A stretch of DNA of 64,000 nt, from positions 23,524 through 87,523 of the forward strand of contig JBDHTW010000006.1 of NCBI GenBank assembly GCA_039808865.1, in the 5' to 3' direction. Both the position numbers and the translations under genes were made by a program. The stretch is from Benzoatithermus sp039808865. GTDB lineage: Bacteria > Pseudomonadota > Alphaproteobacteria > Geminicoccales > Geminicoccaceae. The notes beneath the pieces are model-generated. The model did not search any database, was not told the origin of the DNA, and was given only the letters and a program-made list of their open reading frames with translations. This document shows, piece after piece, positions 41,650-50,735 of this stretch; the stretch's first letter is position 1; every line of letters starts with the position of its first letter.

Positions 41650-42534
41650 ATGCCGGCCGTCGCCTGCCTGATCGCCGATCCCCAACGGCAGCCGCTCGAT
41701 CCCGGCTTGGTCGCGCGCGCGGCGCGCGAGGCCGGCGGCGTGGAACGGTGGCTGGCGGACGAGGAAGCGGCCGAGATCGTGGTCGAAGGGCTGGAGCCGG
41801 CGGCGGCCGAAGCGCGTCTCGCCCCGCTCGTCGCCGGCGAGAGCGTCGATTTCGCCGTGCTGCCGACGGTGGACCGCCGCAAGCGGCTGCTGCTCTGCGA
41901 CATGGACAGCACGATCATCACCATCGAGTGCATCGACGAGCTTGCCGACATGGCCGGGATCAAGCCGCAGATCGCCGCGGTGACCCGGCGGGCGATGAAC
42001 GGCGAGCTCGATTTTCCGACTGCCCTGCGCGAGCGGGTGGCGCTGCTGCGCGGCCTGCCCGCGCGTGCGATCGACGACGTGATCCGCGAGCGGCTGCGGC
42101 TGATGCCCGGTGCGCGGACGCTGGTGCGCACGATGCGCGCCGACGGCGCCGTGGCGGCCCTGGTCTCCGGCGGCTTCACCGCCTTCACCCGCCACGTGCG
42201 CGGCCTGTGCGGCTTCGACGTCGACGAGGCCAACGAGCTGGAGGTCGAGGCGCTGATGCTCACCGGCCGCCTCGTCGGCGAGCTGCGCGGCGCGGATGCG
42301 AAGCTGCAAGCCCTGCAGCGCCTGACCGCGAGCCTGGAGCTGGCCCCGACCCTGACCATGGCCGTCGGCGACGGCGCCAACGACCTACCCATGCTGCACG
42401 CGGCCGGGCTGGGCGTGGCCTTCCGCGCCCATGCCCGGGTCCGCGCCGCCGCGTCGGTGCGGATCGACCACGGCGACCTCACCGCGCTCCTCTTCCTGCA
42501 GGGCTACCGGCGCGAGGAGTTCGCGCCGGACTGA
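41650..42534 (+). CDS. serB: phosphoserine phosphatase
   Basis: A 294-residue HAD-family phosphatase for the last step of serine synthesis. The nucleophile is Asp84, with Asp86, in LLLCDMDSTIITIECIDELA. Motif II is LVSGGFTAFTRHV and motif III AVGDGANDLPML, with Lys in DAKLQAL. An N-terminal region of about 75 residues resembles the ACT-like part of long SerB proteins. GGAG lies before ATG 41650. It converges on degP with six bases between stops. Confidence 0.95.
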   Translation: MPAVACLIADPQRQPLDPGLVARAAREAGGVERWLADEEAAEIVVEGLEPAAAEARLAPLVAGESVDFAVLPTVDRRKRLLLCDMDSTIITIECIDELADMAGIKPQIAAVTRRAMNGELDFPTALRERVALLRGLPARAIDDVIRERLRLMPGARTLVRTMRADGAVAALVSGGFTAFTRHVRGLCGFDVDEANELEVEALMLTGRLVGELRGADAKLQALQRLTASLELAPTLTMAVGDGANDLPMLHAAGLGVAFRAHARVRAAASVRIDHGDLTALLFLQGYRREEFAPD

Positions 42535-42540
42535 GCCGGG

Positions 42541-44064
42541 CTACTCCTTGAACCGCAGCGCGACGAAGCGCAGATCGCCCTGCCGGTCGACCAGGAGCAG
42601 GATCGACTTCTTGCCGTCGGTCTTGGCCTGATCGACCTTGGCGGTGATCTCGGGCGGCGAGCCCACCTCCTCCTGGCCGACCTCGACGATCAGGTCGCCG
42701 GGCTTCAGGCTCTCCTCCGCAGCCGGGGAGCCGTCCTTGACCGCGGTGATCACCACGCCCTTGGCGTCGTCGCCGAGGCTGAACTGCGTCTTCAGCTCGG
42801 GCGTCACGCTGGCGATCGTGATCCCTAAGAGATCGACGGTGGCATCGGCCGTGGCCGACGGCGGTGGCGGCGCGGTGCCCATCTCGGCCACCTGGTCGTC
42901 TTCGGGCAGCTCGCCCAGCACGACCTTGAGCTCCATCTCATCGCCCTTGCGCCACAGCTTGACCGTGGTGTCCTTGCCGATCGGCGTCTCCGCCACGAGG
43001 CGCGGCAGCGAGCGCATCCGGTCGATGTTCTTGCCGTCGAACTGCAGGATGACGTCACCGGCCTGAATCTGCGAGTTCGCGGCCGGCCCGCCCGGCGTGA
43101 CGCTGGCCACCAGGGCGCCGCGCGTCTCCGGCAGGCCGAGGCTCTCCGCGATCTCGTCGGTGACCGTCTGGATGCGCACGCCGAGCCAGCCGCGCGCCAC
43201 CTTGCCGTTCTTCATCAGGCTGTCGATGACCGGCTTGGCCAAGTTCGAGGGGATGGCGAAGCCGATGCCGACATTGCCGCCCGAGGGCGAGAAGATCGCG
43301 GTGTTGACGCCGAACACCTGCCCGTCGATCGTGAAGCTCGGACCGCCGGAGTTGCCGCGGTTGATGGCGGCGTCGACCTGGAAGAAGTCGTCGTAGGGTC
43401 CGGCGCGGATGTCACGGCCGCGCGCCGAGATGATCCCGGCGGTGACCGTGGAGCCGAGGCCGAACGGGTTGCCGATCGCGATCATCCAGTCGCCGACCCG
43501 CACCTTGTCGCTGTCGGCCCAGCTGACGAACGGGAATGGCTCGGAACGCTCGATCTTGAGCAGCGCCAGATCGGTCTTGGTGTCGGTGCCGATCAGCTTG
43601 GCGGGGTACTCCTGATCGTCGCTGAAGATCACGGTGATCTCGTCCGCGTCGGCGATCACGTGGTTGTTCGTGACGACGAATCCGGCCGGATCGATGACGA
43701 AGCCCGAGCCCAAGGAGAAGCTGCGCCGGGGCTGCTGCTCCTGCTGCTGCCGGTCGCGGTCGAAGAACTCCTTGAAGAACTCCTCGAACGGCGAGCCCGG
43801 CGGAAACTGCGGCATCTGCGGCGATTCCGCGGGCGGCGTCTGCTGCGCCGCCACGTCCTTGCGCGTCGAGATGTTGACGACGGCCGGAGCGATCTTGGCG
43901 ACCAGATCGCCGAATCCCTCGACCGGCGCCTTCTGCTGGGCGAACGCGGGCACGCCATGGCCGAGCGGCAGCATTGCCAGCACCAGAACTACCGCCAGCC
44001 ATCGCATCGCCAAGGCCCCGGCCCGTACACGGCCGACGCGGTCGGGCCGATGAGCACTGCGCAT
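42541..44064 (-). CDS. degP: periplasmic serine protease DegP/HtrA (Do family)
   Basis: A 507-residue envelope protease and chaperone. The start at 44064 has GAGGAG upstream and precedes a signal peptide (MRWLAVVLVLAMLPLGHG, ending in AFAQ). The trypsin-like triad is His135 (VTNNHVIADAD), Asp165 (DTKTDLALLK) and Ser239 (INRGNSGGPSF). Two PDZ domains follow: the first from GWLGVRIQTVTDEIAES, the second from LGITIASVTPELKTQF to the end. A Q-rich loop follows FEEFFKEFFDRD. It lies downstream of hflK-hflC-DUF2065 and probably has its own promoter in the 177-base gap. Confidence 0.95.
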   Translation of the reverse strand: MRSAHRPDRVGRVRAGALAMRWLAVVLVLAMLPLGHGVPAFAQQKAPVEGFGDLVAKIAPAVVNISTRKDVAAQQTPPAESPQMPQFPPGSPFEEFFKEFFDRDRQQQEQQPRRSFSLGSGFVIDPAGFVVTNNHVIADADEITVIFSDDQEYPAKLIGTDTKTDLALLKIERSEPFPFVSWADSDKVRVGDWMIAIGNPFGLGSTVTAGIISARGRDIRAGPYDDFFQVDAAINRGNSGGPSFTIDGQVFGVNTAIFSPSGGNVGIGFAIPSNLAKPVIDSLMKNGKVARGWLGVRIQTVTDEIAESLGLPETRGALVASVTPGGPAANSQIQAGDVILQFDGKNIDRMRSLPRLVAETPIGKDTTVKLWRKGDEMELKVVLGELPEDDQVAEMGTAPPPPSATADATVDLLGITIASVTPELKTQFSLGDDAKGVVITAVKDGSPAAEESLKPGDLIVEVGQEEVGSPPEITAKVDQAKTDGKKSILLLVDRQGDLRFVALRFKE

Positions 44065-44241
44065 CGTGGATCTCCTCAACTGTCCCGGCCTGCCGTAAGC
44101 GACAGCGGCCCCCGCGTTGGAGCGCCGCACGCTCCCGCTGTTCTTGTTGTCGCGACCGAGCACCACCCAGCTACCCGTTCGATCATCGTCGACCACCATC
44201 GCCGAAGCAAGCGCCGATGCCGGGCCCGACCCACCCCCGGC

Positions 44242-44427
44242 TCATCGCCGGATCAGCCAGACCAGGGTCACGCCGACCACCGCGAACACGAGCCCGCCCA
44301 TGCGCAACGGGCCGCTGTCGAGGATGGCCGCCCTCGCCGCCGCCTGCTTCATGGCATCGGGGAACAACGTCCACAAAACGCCCTCGACGACAAGCACGAG
44401 AGCCAGAGCCGTACCGAGATCACGCAT
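44242..44427 (-). CDS. DUF2065 small membrane protein
   Basis: A 61-residue protein with two membrane helices: LGTALALVLVVEGVLWTLFP and RMGGLVFAVVGVTLVWLIRR. The spacing and the PDAMKQA linker match DUF2065, whose members are typically encoded just after hflC. ATG 44427 lies 25 bases after the hflC stop. Longer frames reaching 44652 are antisense-like shadows of hflC. Function unknown; likely linked to HflKC. Confidence 0.85.
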   Translation of the reverse strand: MRDLGTALALVLVVEGVLWTLFPDAMKQAAARAAILDSGPLRMGGLVFAVVGVTLVWLIRR

Positions 44428-44452
44428 GTCGAGGGCCGTCGGGGCCGATGGG

Positions 44453-45349
44453 CTAGGGCGACGTCGGGGCCGGTGCCGCTGCCGGCGCCGGTGCCCCGTG
44501 GAAGAAGCGGAAGAACTCGCTGTCGGGCGACAGCACGAAGCTCGTGCTGCCGTCGCCGAACGCCTCCCGATAGGCCTGCAGCGAGCGGTAGAAGTCGAAG
44601 AAGGCCGGGTCCTGGCGCACGGCGTCGGCGAAGATGCGAATGGCCTCGGCATCGCCCTGGCCGCGCAGGATCTGCGATTCCCGCTCGGCCTCGGCGATCA
44701 GCACGCGTCGCTCGCGATCGGCGCGGGCACGGATTCGCTGCCCGACCTCCGCACCCTGCGCCCGCAGCTCCTTGGCCTCGCGCTGCCGCTCGGTCTGCAT
44801 GCGCTGGAAGATGGCCTGGCTGTTCTCGGGCGGCAGGTCGGCGCGCTTGATCCGCACGTCGACCAGCTCGACGCCGAACCCTTCCAGGGCCTTGTTCGCG
44901 TCGCCCTTGATCCGGTTCATGATCTGCGGGCGCTCGTTGGACAGGAGCGTGAACAGCGGCGCTTCGCCGAGCACGCTGCGCAGGCTCGAGAACACGATGG
45001 GCTCGAGCCGGCCACGGAACGCGAGCTCGTTGCCCACCGACTGGCGGAAGCGCAGCGCGTCGGTGATCCGGTAGCGGGCGAACGCGTCGACGACGAGGCG
45101 CTTCTGGTCACCCAGCACCAGCTCGACCGAAGGCGCGTCGAAGTCGAGCACGCGCCGGTCGAAATACTCGACCTGCTGCACGAACGGCACCTTCAGGTGC
45201 AGGCCCGGGTCCTGGACGATGCGGACCGGGTTGCCGAACTGCAGGACCAGCGCCTGCTGCGTCTGGTGCACGGTGTAGAGGGCGTTGAGCAGGAAGAACA
45301 GCACCACCACCACACCGCCGACGGCGGCGATCATCAGGCGCGAGTTCAT
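44453..45349 (-). CDS. hflC: HflC, SPFH-family protease modulator
   Basis: A 298-residue inner membrane protein with an N-terminal anchor (LMIAAVGGVVVVLFFLLNAL) and a periplasmic SPFH domain (YTVHQTQQALVLQFGNPVRI, DAFARYRITDALRF), then the coiled region with GEAPLFTLLS, RVLIAEAERESQILRGQGDA and FDFYRSLQAYREAF. With HflK it forms the cage around FtsH and modulates membrane protein degradation. ATG 45349 overlaps the hflK stop as ATGA. Confidence 0.95.
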   Translation of the reverse strand: MNSRLMIAAVGGVVVVLFFLLNALYTVHQTQQALVLQFGNPVRIVQDPGLHLKVPFVQQVEYFDRRVLDFDAPSVELVLGDQKRLVVDAFARYRITDALRFRQSVGNELAFRGRLEPIVFSSLRSVLGEAPLFTLLSNERPQIMNRIKGDANKALEGFGVELVDVRIKRADLPPENSQAIFQRMQTERQREAKELRAQGAEVGQRIRARADRERRVLIAEAERESQILRGQGDAEAIRIFADAVRQDPAFFDFYRSLQAYREAFGDGSTSFVLSPDSEFFRFFHGAPAPAAAPAPTSP

Positions 45350-46515
45350 TGCGGCGCTCCCTGCACGCCCTCGAGCTGCGAGGTCTGCGGCAGCTGCTCC
45401 TGGCGCGGCGCCCGCCCGGGCTGCAGCTCGGGCAGCGGCAGATAGGGAACGACGCCACTACCGCCCTGCTTGCTGTCGATGATGACCTTGTTCACGCCTT
45501 TGAGTACCTGCTCCATCGTCTCGAGATAAAGCCGCTGCGCGGTGACGTCGCCGGCCTTCAAGTAGGCCGCCAGGATCGACTTGAAGCGCTCGCTCTCACC
45601 GGTGGAGCGGGCGGTCGCCTCCTGCCGGTAGGCCTGGGCCTCCTGCATCAGGCGCTCGGCCTCGCCGCGGGCGCGGGGGATGATGTCGTTGGCGAAGGCC
45701 TCGGCCTCGTTCTGCGCCCGCTCGCGATCGGCCTGCGCCCGCTGCACGTCGCGGAACGAATCGATGACCTCCGCCGGCGGATCGGCCTTCTGCAGCTGCA
45801 CCTCGTTGATCTGGATGCCGGTGCCGTAGTCGACCATCAGCGCCTGCAGCTGCTCGCGCGCCCGGAGCTCGATGGCGCGCCGACCCTCGGTCGTCGCCTC
45901 GACGATCGGCGTCTGGCCGACGATCTCGCGCATCACGCTCTCGGACGCGGCTTTGACCGTGTTCTCCGGATCGCGCACGTTGAAGCGGAAGGCGGCGGCG
46001 TCGCCGATGGTCCAGAGCACGACGAAATTGATGTCGATGATGTTCTCGTCACCGGTCAGCATCAGCGCCTCGTCGCCGACGTCGCGCGCCGCGCCGACCG
46101 TCCGGCCGGTGCTGCTCTGCTGCCCGGCCGACCGGAAGCCGACCTCGACACGGTTCACCCGGGTCACGGGGATCTTCTCCACGGCCTCGATCGGCGCCGG
46201 CAGGTGGTACTGCAGGCCGGGCTCGGCCGTGCGCACGAGCTTGCCGAAACGGGTGACCAGCCCCTGCTCGTCGGGCTGGATCGAGTAGATGCCGCTGGCG
46301 AGCCACAGGCCCACCACCGCCAGCACGGCAACGGCCAGGCCCTTGCGGCCGATACCGGGCGACCCACCGCCCGGGAACAGGTTCTTGACCTTCTCCTGGC
46401 TGCGCCGGAGGAGCTCCTCAAGGTCGGGCGGCTGCTGGCCGCCGGGGCGGCCGCCCCACGGACCGGGACCGCCTCCCCCTTGCCAGCCCCCACCACCTTG
46501 ACTGTTCCAGGGCAT
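45346..46515 (-). CDS. hflK: HflK, SPFH-family protease modulator
   Basis: A 389-residue partner of HflC. A glycine-rich cytosolic tail (WNSQGGGGWQGGGGPGPWGG) precedes DLEELLRRSQEKVKNLFPGG, the membrane helix AVAVLAVVGLWLASGIYSI, and the SPFH domain (VTRFGKLVRTAEPGLQYHLP, LTGDENIIDINFVVLW). It ends with the coiled-coil region ARGEAERLMQEAQAYRQEAT. ATG 46515 was chosen over a longer frame to 46593, which has no similarity. It diverges from the Mrp/ApbC gene by 114 bases. Confidence 0.95.
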   Translation of the reverse strand: MPWNSQGGGGWQGGGGPGPWGGRPGGQQPPDLEELLRRSQEKVKNLFPGGGSPGIGRKGLAVAVLAVVGLWLASGIYSIQPDEQGLVTRFGKLVRTAEPGLQYHLPAPIEAVEKIPVTRVNRVEVGFRSAGQQSSTGRTVGAARDVGDEALMLTGDENIIDINFVVLWTIGDAAAFRFNVRDPENTVKAASESVMREIVGQTPIVEATTEGRRAIELRAREQLQALMVDYGTGIQINEVQLQKADPPAEVIDSFRDVQRAQADRERAQNEAEAFANDIIPRARGEAERLMQEAQAYRQEATARSTGESERFKSILAAYLKAGDVTAQRLYLETMEQVLKGVNKVIIDSKQGGSGVVPYLPLPELQPGRAPRQEQLPQTSQLEGVQGAPQ

Positions 46516-46629
46516 TACGAACTTTCCTCGGTTATGCTGACGGGACGGGCGACACCGTCGGGGTGGACCGCCTAACTCGCTCCGCTCGGACAAGCGTGTA
46601 TATCGGGCGCTGCACTTGAGGGATCAACC

Positions 46630-47757
46630 ATGAACGAGCTTACCAGCCAGCGGGTGCTGGACGCCCTGCGCCGGATCGACCACCCGCGGCGCGGCCGGGA
46701 CGTCGTCAGCCTCGGCATGATTTCCAACATTGTGATCAAGAACGGCAATGTCGGCTTCGCGATCGAGATCGACCCGGCCGAGGCGGCCCTGCGCGAGGCG
46801 CTGCGCAAGGCCTGCGAGCAGGCGGTGCGCGCCCTGCCCGGCGTGCTGTCCTGCGCCGTCGTGCTGACGGCGGAGCGGGCGCCGGGCGGCCGCCCGGCCA
46901 GTGGTCCCGCGCCGAGCCTGGGCGGACCGGCGCGGCAGGCGCCGCAACCACTGGTTCCTGGCGTCAAGGCGATCATCGCCGTGGCCTCGGGCAAGGGCGG
47001 GGTCGGCAAGTCGACCACGGCGGTCAATCTGGCGATGGGCCTGGCCGCCATCGGCCAGCGCGTCGGCCTGCTCGATGCCGACATCTACGGCCCGTCGCAG
47101 CCGCGCATGGCCGGCATCTCCGGTCGACCCGAGGCCACCGACGGCAAAAAGCTGCGGCCGATGGAGAGCTGGGGCGTCAAGGTGATGTCGATGGGCTTCC
47201 TCGTCGACGAGGACACGCCGATGATCTGGCGCGGGCCGATGGTGCAGAGCGCCCTGCAGCAGATGCTGGGCGACGTCGAATGGGGCGCGCTCGACGTGCT
47301 CGTCGTCGACATGCCGCCCGGCACCGGCGACGCCCAGCTCACCATGGCGCAGAAGGTGCCGCTGGCCGGTGCCGTGATTGTGAGCACGCCGCAGGACATC
47401 GCCCTGCTCGACGCCCGCAAGGCCATCAACATGTTCCGCAAGGTCGACGTGCCGGTGCTCGGCCTGGTCGAGAACATGTCCTACTTCTGCTGCCCCAACT
47501 GCGGCCATCGGGCCGAGATCTTCGCGCATGGCGGCGCGCGGGCCTGCGCGGCGCAGTTCGGCGTCGATTTCCTGGCCGAGATCCCGCTCGACCTCGAGAT
47601 CAGAACGACCGGCGACGAGGGCCGGCCGATCGTCGTCAGCCGGCCGGGCCATCCGATGGCCGAAGCCTACCGGCAGCTCGCGGCCAGCGTACGCGACAAG
47701 CTGGCGGCATTGCAGGGTGGTGCGACCCGCAAGTTCCCCGAGATCGTCTACATCTAG
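46630..47757 (+). CDS. Mrp/ApbC-type Fe-S cluster carrier ATPase
   Basis: A 375-residue P-loop ATPase that carries and transfers Fe-S clusters in the cytosol. The first 80 residues are a MIP18/DUF59 domain (LDALRRIDHPRRGRDVVSLG). The deviant Walker A, ASGKGGVGKSTTAVNL, is at about residues 119-134. Further motifs are LLDADIYGPSQPRM, VVDMPPGTGDAQLT and the cluster-binding CPNC (Cys288, Cys291). It is not the Mrp antiporter, despite the shared name. It diverges from hflK and is followed by an intergenic region with an FNR-type box. Confidence 0.94.
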   Translation: MNELTSQRVLDALRRIDHPRRGRDVVSLGMISNIVIKNGNVGFAIEIDPAEAALREALRKACEQAVRALPGVLSCAVVLTAERAPGGRPASGPAPSLGGPARQAPQPLVPGVKAIIAVASGKGGVGKSTTAVNLAMGLAAIGQRVGLLDADIYGPSQPRMAGISGRPEATDGKKLRPMESWGVKVMSMGFLVDEDTPMIWRGPMVQSALQQMLGDVEWGALDVLVVDMPPGTGDAQLTMAQKVPLAGAVIVSTPQDIALLDARKAINMFRKVDVPVLGLVENMSYFCCPNCGHRAEIFAHGGARACAAQFGVDFLAEIPLDLEIRTTGDEGRPIVVSRPGHPMAEAYRQLAASVRDKLAALQGGATRKFPEIVYI

Positions 47758-47866
47758 GCCGGCATGCGGATCGTGGCCGCGGTCCGCCCGGCATCCGGCT
47801 GGACCGGGCGCGGCTGCCGGCCCGCCTCGAACGTACAAGTTTCGCAAGATACCGTCGGCACGCGGT

Positions 47867-47880
47867 TTGATCGAGATCAA
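47867..47880 (+). promoter_or_regulatory. FNR/FixK-type binding box
   Basis: TTGATCGAGATCAA matches the TTGAT-N4-ATCAA consensus of FNR and FixK regulators exactly. It lies 61 bases upstream of the P-type ATPase start and 109 bases after the end of the preceding gene, a reasonable position for activating that promoter under low oxygen. A chance match to a ten-base fixed pattern is possible but unlikely in this short gap. Confidence 0.65.
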
Positions 47881-47940
47881 TGCAACATGAACCTTCGTCC
47901 ATGAGGTGAGCGGCAGGGCACGCACGAGCGGAGAGACAGG

Positions 47941-50700
47941 ATGGGGGCCGATGAGCCTGGCGCGGGCGCGCCGACGCCGGTGGCCAAACCGCACGCACTG
48001 GCGGCCGGCGACGTGCTGGCGAGCCTCGACGCCACGCCGCACGGGCTGAGCCTGCCGCGATCCCTGCAGCGCCGAGCGGTTTACGGGCGCAACGCGCTGC
48101 CCACCGCGCGCGGCCAGCATCCGCTGCTCCGCCTCCTCATGCAGTTCAACAACCCGCTGATCTACTTCCTGCTCGTGGCGGCCACGGCGGCATGGCTGCT
48201 CGGGCATGTCGTCGACGCGGCGGTCATCTTGGCCGTCGTCCTCGTCAACGCCGCGGTCGGCTTCGTTCAGGAGGGCAAGGCGGAGCAGGCGCTCGCGGCC
48301 ATCCGGAAGATGGTGTCGCCGAAGGCGAGCGTGCTTCGCGAGGGCAGACGGGAGAGCGTTCCGGTCGACGAGCTGACGCTTGGCGACATCGTCCTGCTCG
48401 AGGCCGGCGACCGGGTGCCGGCGGACCTGCGGCTGGTCCGGACCAAGGGACTGCTCGTCGACGAGGCGCTGCTGACCGGCGAGTCGGTCGTGGCCGAGAA
48501 GGACACGGCGATCGTCGCGGCCGGGGCGCCGCTCGGCGACCGGCGCTGCATGGCCTATTCCGGCACCCTCGTCGCCGCAGGACAGGCGAGCGGCGTCGTC
48601 GTGGCGATCGGCGCCGACACCGAGATCGGCCGGATCAGCACGCTGCTCGCGAGCGTGGAGCAGCTGACGACCCCGCTTCTGCGCCAGATCGGGGCGTTCA
48701 GCCGGAAGTTCGCCTGGGCGGCGTTCGTCGGGGCGGCGCTGCTGTTCGTGTTCGCGGTGCTGTTTCGCGACTATGCGTGGCCCGATGCCCTGATCGCGGT
48801 CGTAGCACTCGCGGTGGGTGTGATCCCGGAAGGCCTGCCGGCGGTGATCACGATCACGCTGGCCATCGGCGTGCAGCGCATGGCGGCGTGCAAGGCCATC
48901 GTGCGGCGGTTGCCCGCGGTCGAGACGCTGGGTGCGACGTCCGTGATCTGCTCGGACAAGACCGGCACGCTGACGCGCAACGAGATGACCGCGCGCCGCG
49001 TGGCCGCTGCGCAGGACGTGGTCATCGTCACCGGCTCGGGCTATGCGCCCGCGGGCCAGCTCGCCGTGGAGGGGAAGGACGACGACGCGGCCGGGATCGC
49101 CGCGATCATGCCGCTCCTCCGCTGCGGGCTGCTCTGCAACGACGCCCACCTGCGCCAGCAGGCCGACGGATGGGGGGTCGAGGGCGACCCCATGGAGGGG
49201 GCCCTCGTGGCCCTGGCCATGAAGGCCGGGATCGCCCCCGAGCACGAGCGCGCCGAATGGCGCCGGCTCGACGAGGTGCCCTTCGATGCGGCGCATCGCT
49301 TCATGGCCACGCTCTGCGAGGGTCCGGCCGGCGAGCGGATGATCTTTCTCAAAGGCGCGCCCGAGCGGCTGCTCGCCATGGCCGTCGCCGAAACCGGTCC
49401 CAGGGGGGCGCGGCCGCTCGATCGTTCCTGCTGGGACGATCGGATCGCGGCGGCGGCGGAAGCCGGCGAGCGCGTGCTGGGCTTCGCGGTCCGCGCCGCG
49501 GCCCCCGGCCAGGCCCAGGTCGGGTTCGACGATCTCGGCGACGGGGTGCATTTCCTCGGCATCGTCGGCTTCATCGATCCACCGCGCGAGGAGGCGATGG
49601 CGGCGGTGGCCGAATGCCGTTCGGCCGGCATCGCGGTCAAGATGATCACCGGCGACCATGCCGCCACCGCCGGTGCCATCGCGCGCCAGCTCGGGCTGGC
49701 CGAGAGCCCGCGGGTCGTCACCGGCGCCGACCTGGAGGACGTCGCCGACCATGCGCTGCCCGACCTCGTTCGGCATACCGAGGTGTTCGCGCGTGCGAGC
49801 CCGGAGCACAAGCTGCGCATCGTGCGGGCGCTGCAGGCGGACGGGGCGATCGTGGCGATGACCGGCGACGGCGCGAACGACGCGCCGTCGCTGAAGCAGG
49901 CCGACATCGGCATCGCCATGGGCAACAAGGGCACGGAGGCCGCGAAGGAAGCGGCGCAGATGATCCTGCTCGACGACAACTTCGCGACCATCGTCAAGGC
50001 GGTCCACGAGGGGCGGACCGTCTACGACAATATCCGCAAGGTGGTCGCGTGGACGCTGCCGACCAACGGCGGCGAGGCGCTGACCGTCGTCATGGCGCTG
50101 CTGCTCGGCTTCATCCTGCCGATGACGGCGGTGCAGATCCTCTGGGTCAATCTGGTCACCGCCGTCACGCTCGGCCTCGTGCTGGCGTTCGAGCCGAGCG
50201 AGCCCGAGACGATGCGCCGTCCGCCCCGGGCGGCGCACGCGCCGCTGCTGACGCCGTTCCTGCTCTGGCGGGTGGTCCTGGTGTCCGTGCTGTTCATGGC
50301 CGCGGCGCTCGGCGTCTTCTTCCTGGCGCTCGGAGGCGGACGCGACCTCGAGACGGCGCGCACCATGGTCGTCAACACCCTGGTCGTCCTCGAGATCTTC
50401 TACCTGTTCAACGTCCGCTACCTGAACATGACCTCGTTCACGCTGCGCGGGGCAGCGGGCACGCCCGCCGTGCTGATGGCGGTGGCCGCCGTGGTCGCGG
50501 CGCAGCTGACCTTCACCTACGCCCCGTTCATGCACGCCCTGTTCGACAGCCGGCCGGTCGCCCTGCTGGACGGCGTGCTGATCGTCCTGCTCGGGCTCGG
50601 GCTGATGCTGCTGCTCGAAGGGGAGAAGGCGTGGATGCGCCGGCTCGGCACGTTTGCCGAGCTGCGGCCGTTCGCGTCAGCCGGGAGCAGCCGGGCCTGA
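47941..50700 (+). CDS. P2-type cation-transporting ATPase, atypical ion site
   Basis: A 919-residue P-type pump with the PMR1/SERCA layout: N-terminal cation ATPase domain, actuator loop (TGES), phosphorylation site Asp339 (CSDKTGTLT), hinge TGDGANDAPSL, and six C-terminal helices. Ion-site residues aligned with SERCA are Glu297 (GVIPEGLPA), Asn709 and Glu712 (TNGGEAL), Asn737 and Thr740 (WVNLVTA). The M6 aspartate that is essential for calcium in SERCA is Ala741. The ion is therefore uncertain; similar bacterial proteins are annotated only as cation pumps. An FNR-type box upstream suggests oxygen-dependent control. It converges on atpC. Confidence 0.9.
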   Translation: MGADEPGAGAPTPVAKPHALAAGDVLASLDATPHGLSLPRSLQRRAVYGRNALPTARGQHPLLRLLMQFNNPLIYFLLVAATAAWLLGHVVDAAVILAVVLVNAAVGFVQEGKAEQALAAIRKMVSPKASVLREGRRESVPVDELTLGDIVLLEAGDRVPADLRLVRTKGLLVDEALLTGESVVAEKDTAIVAAGAPLGDRRCMAYSGTLVAAGQASGVVVAIGADTEIGRISTLLASVEQLTTPLLRQIGAFSRKFAWAAFVGAALLFVFAVLFRDYAWPDALIAVVALAVGVIPEGLPAVITITLAIGVQRMAACKAIVRRLPAVETLGATSVICSDKTGTLTRNEMTARRVAAAQDVVIVTGSGYAPAGQLAVEGKDDDAAGIAAIMPLLRCGLLCNDAHLRQQADGWGVEGDPMEGALVALAMKAGIAPEHERAEWRRLDEVPFDAAHRFMATLCEGPAGERMIFLKGAPERLLAMAVAETGPRGARPLDRSCWDDRIAAAAEAGERVLGFAVRAAAPGQAQVGFDDLGDGVHFLGIVGFIDPPREEAMAAVAECRSAGIAVKMITGDHAATAGAIARQLGLAESPRVVTGADLEDVADHALPDLVRHTEVFARASPEHKLRIVRALQADGAIVAMTGDGANDAPSLKQADIGIAMGNKGTEAAKEAAQMILLDDNFATIVKAVHEGRTVYDNIRKVVAWTLPTNGGEALTVVMALLLGFILPMTAVQILWVNLVTAVTLGLVLAFEPSEPETMRRPPRAAHAPLLTPFLLWRVVLVSVLFMAAALGVFFLALGGGRDLETARTMVVNTLVVLEIFYLFNVRYLNMTSFTLRGAAGTPAVLMAVAAVVAAQLTFTYAPFMHALFDSRPVALLDGVLIVLLGLGLMLLLEGEKAWMRRLGTFAELRPFASAGSSRA

Positions 50701-50735
50701 GCGAAACCGGCCCGGATGCTCCTGCCCCGCCGAAG

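Noticed and set aside
46624..50535. A minus-strand open frame of about 1300 codons antisense to the Mrp/ApbC and P-type ATPase genes
   Set aside because: It is the low-complexity shadow expected in very GC-rich DNA (Arg, Gly, His, Gln rich, no domain), while both plus-strand genes are fully supported by motifs.
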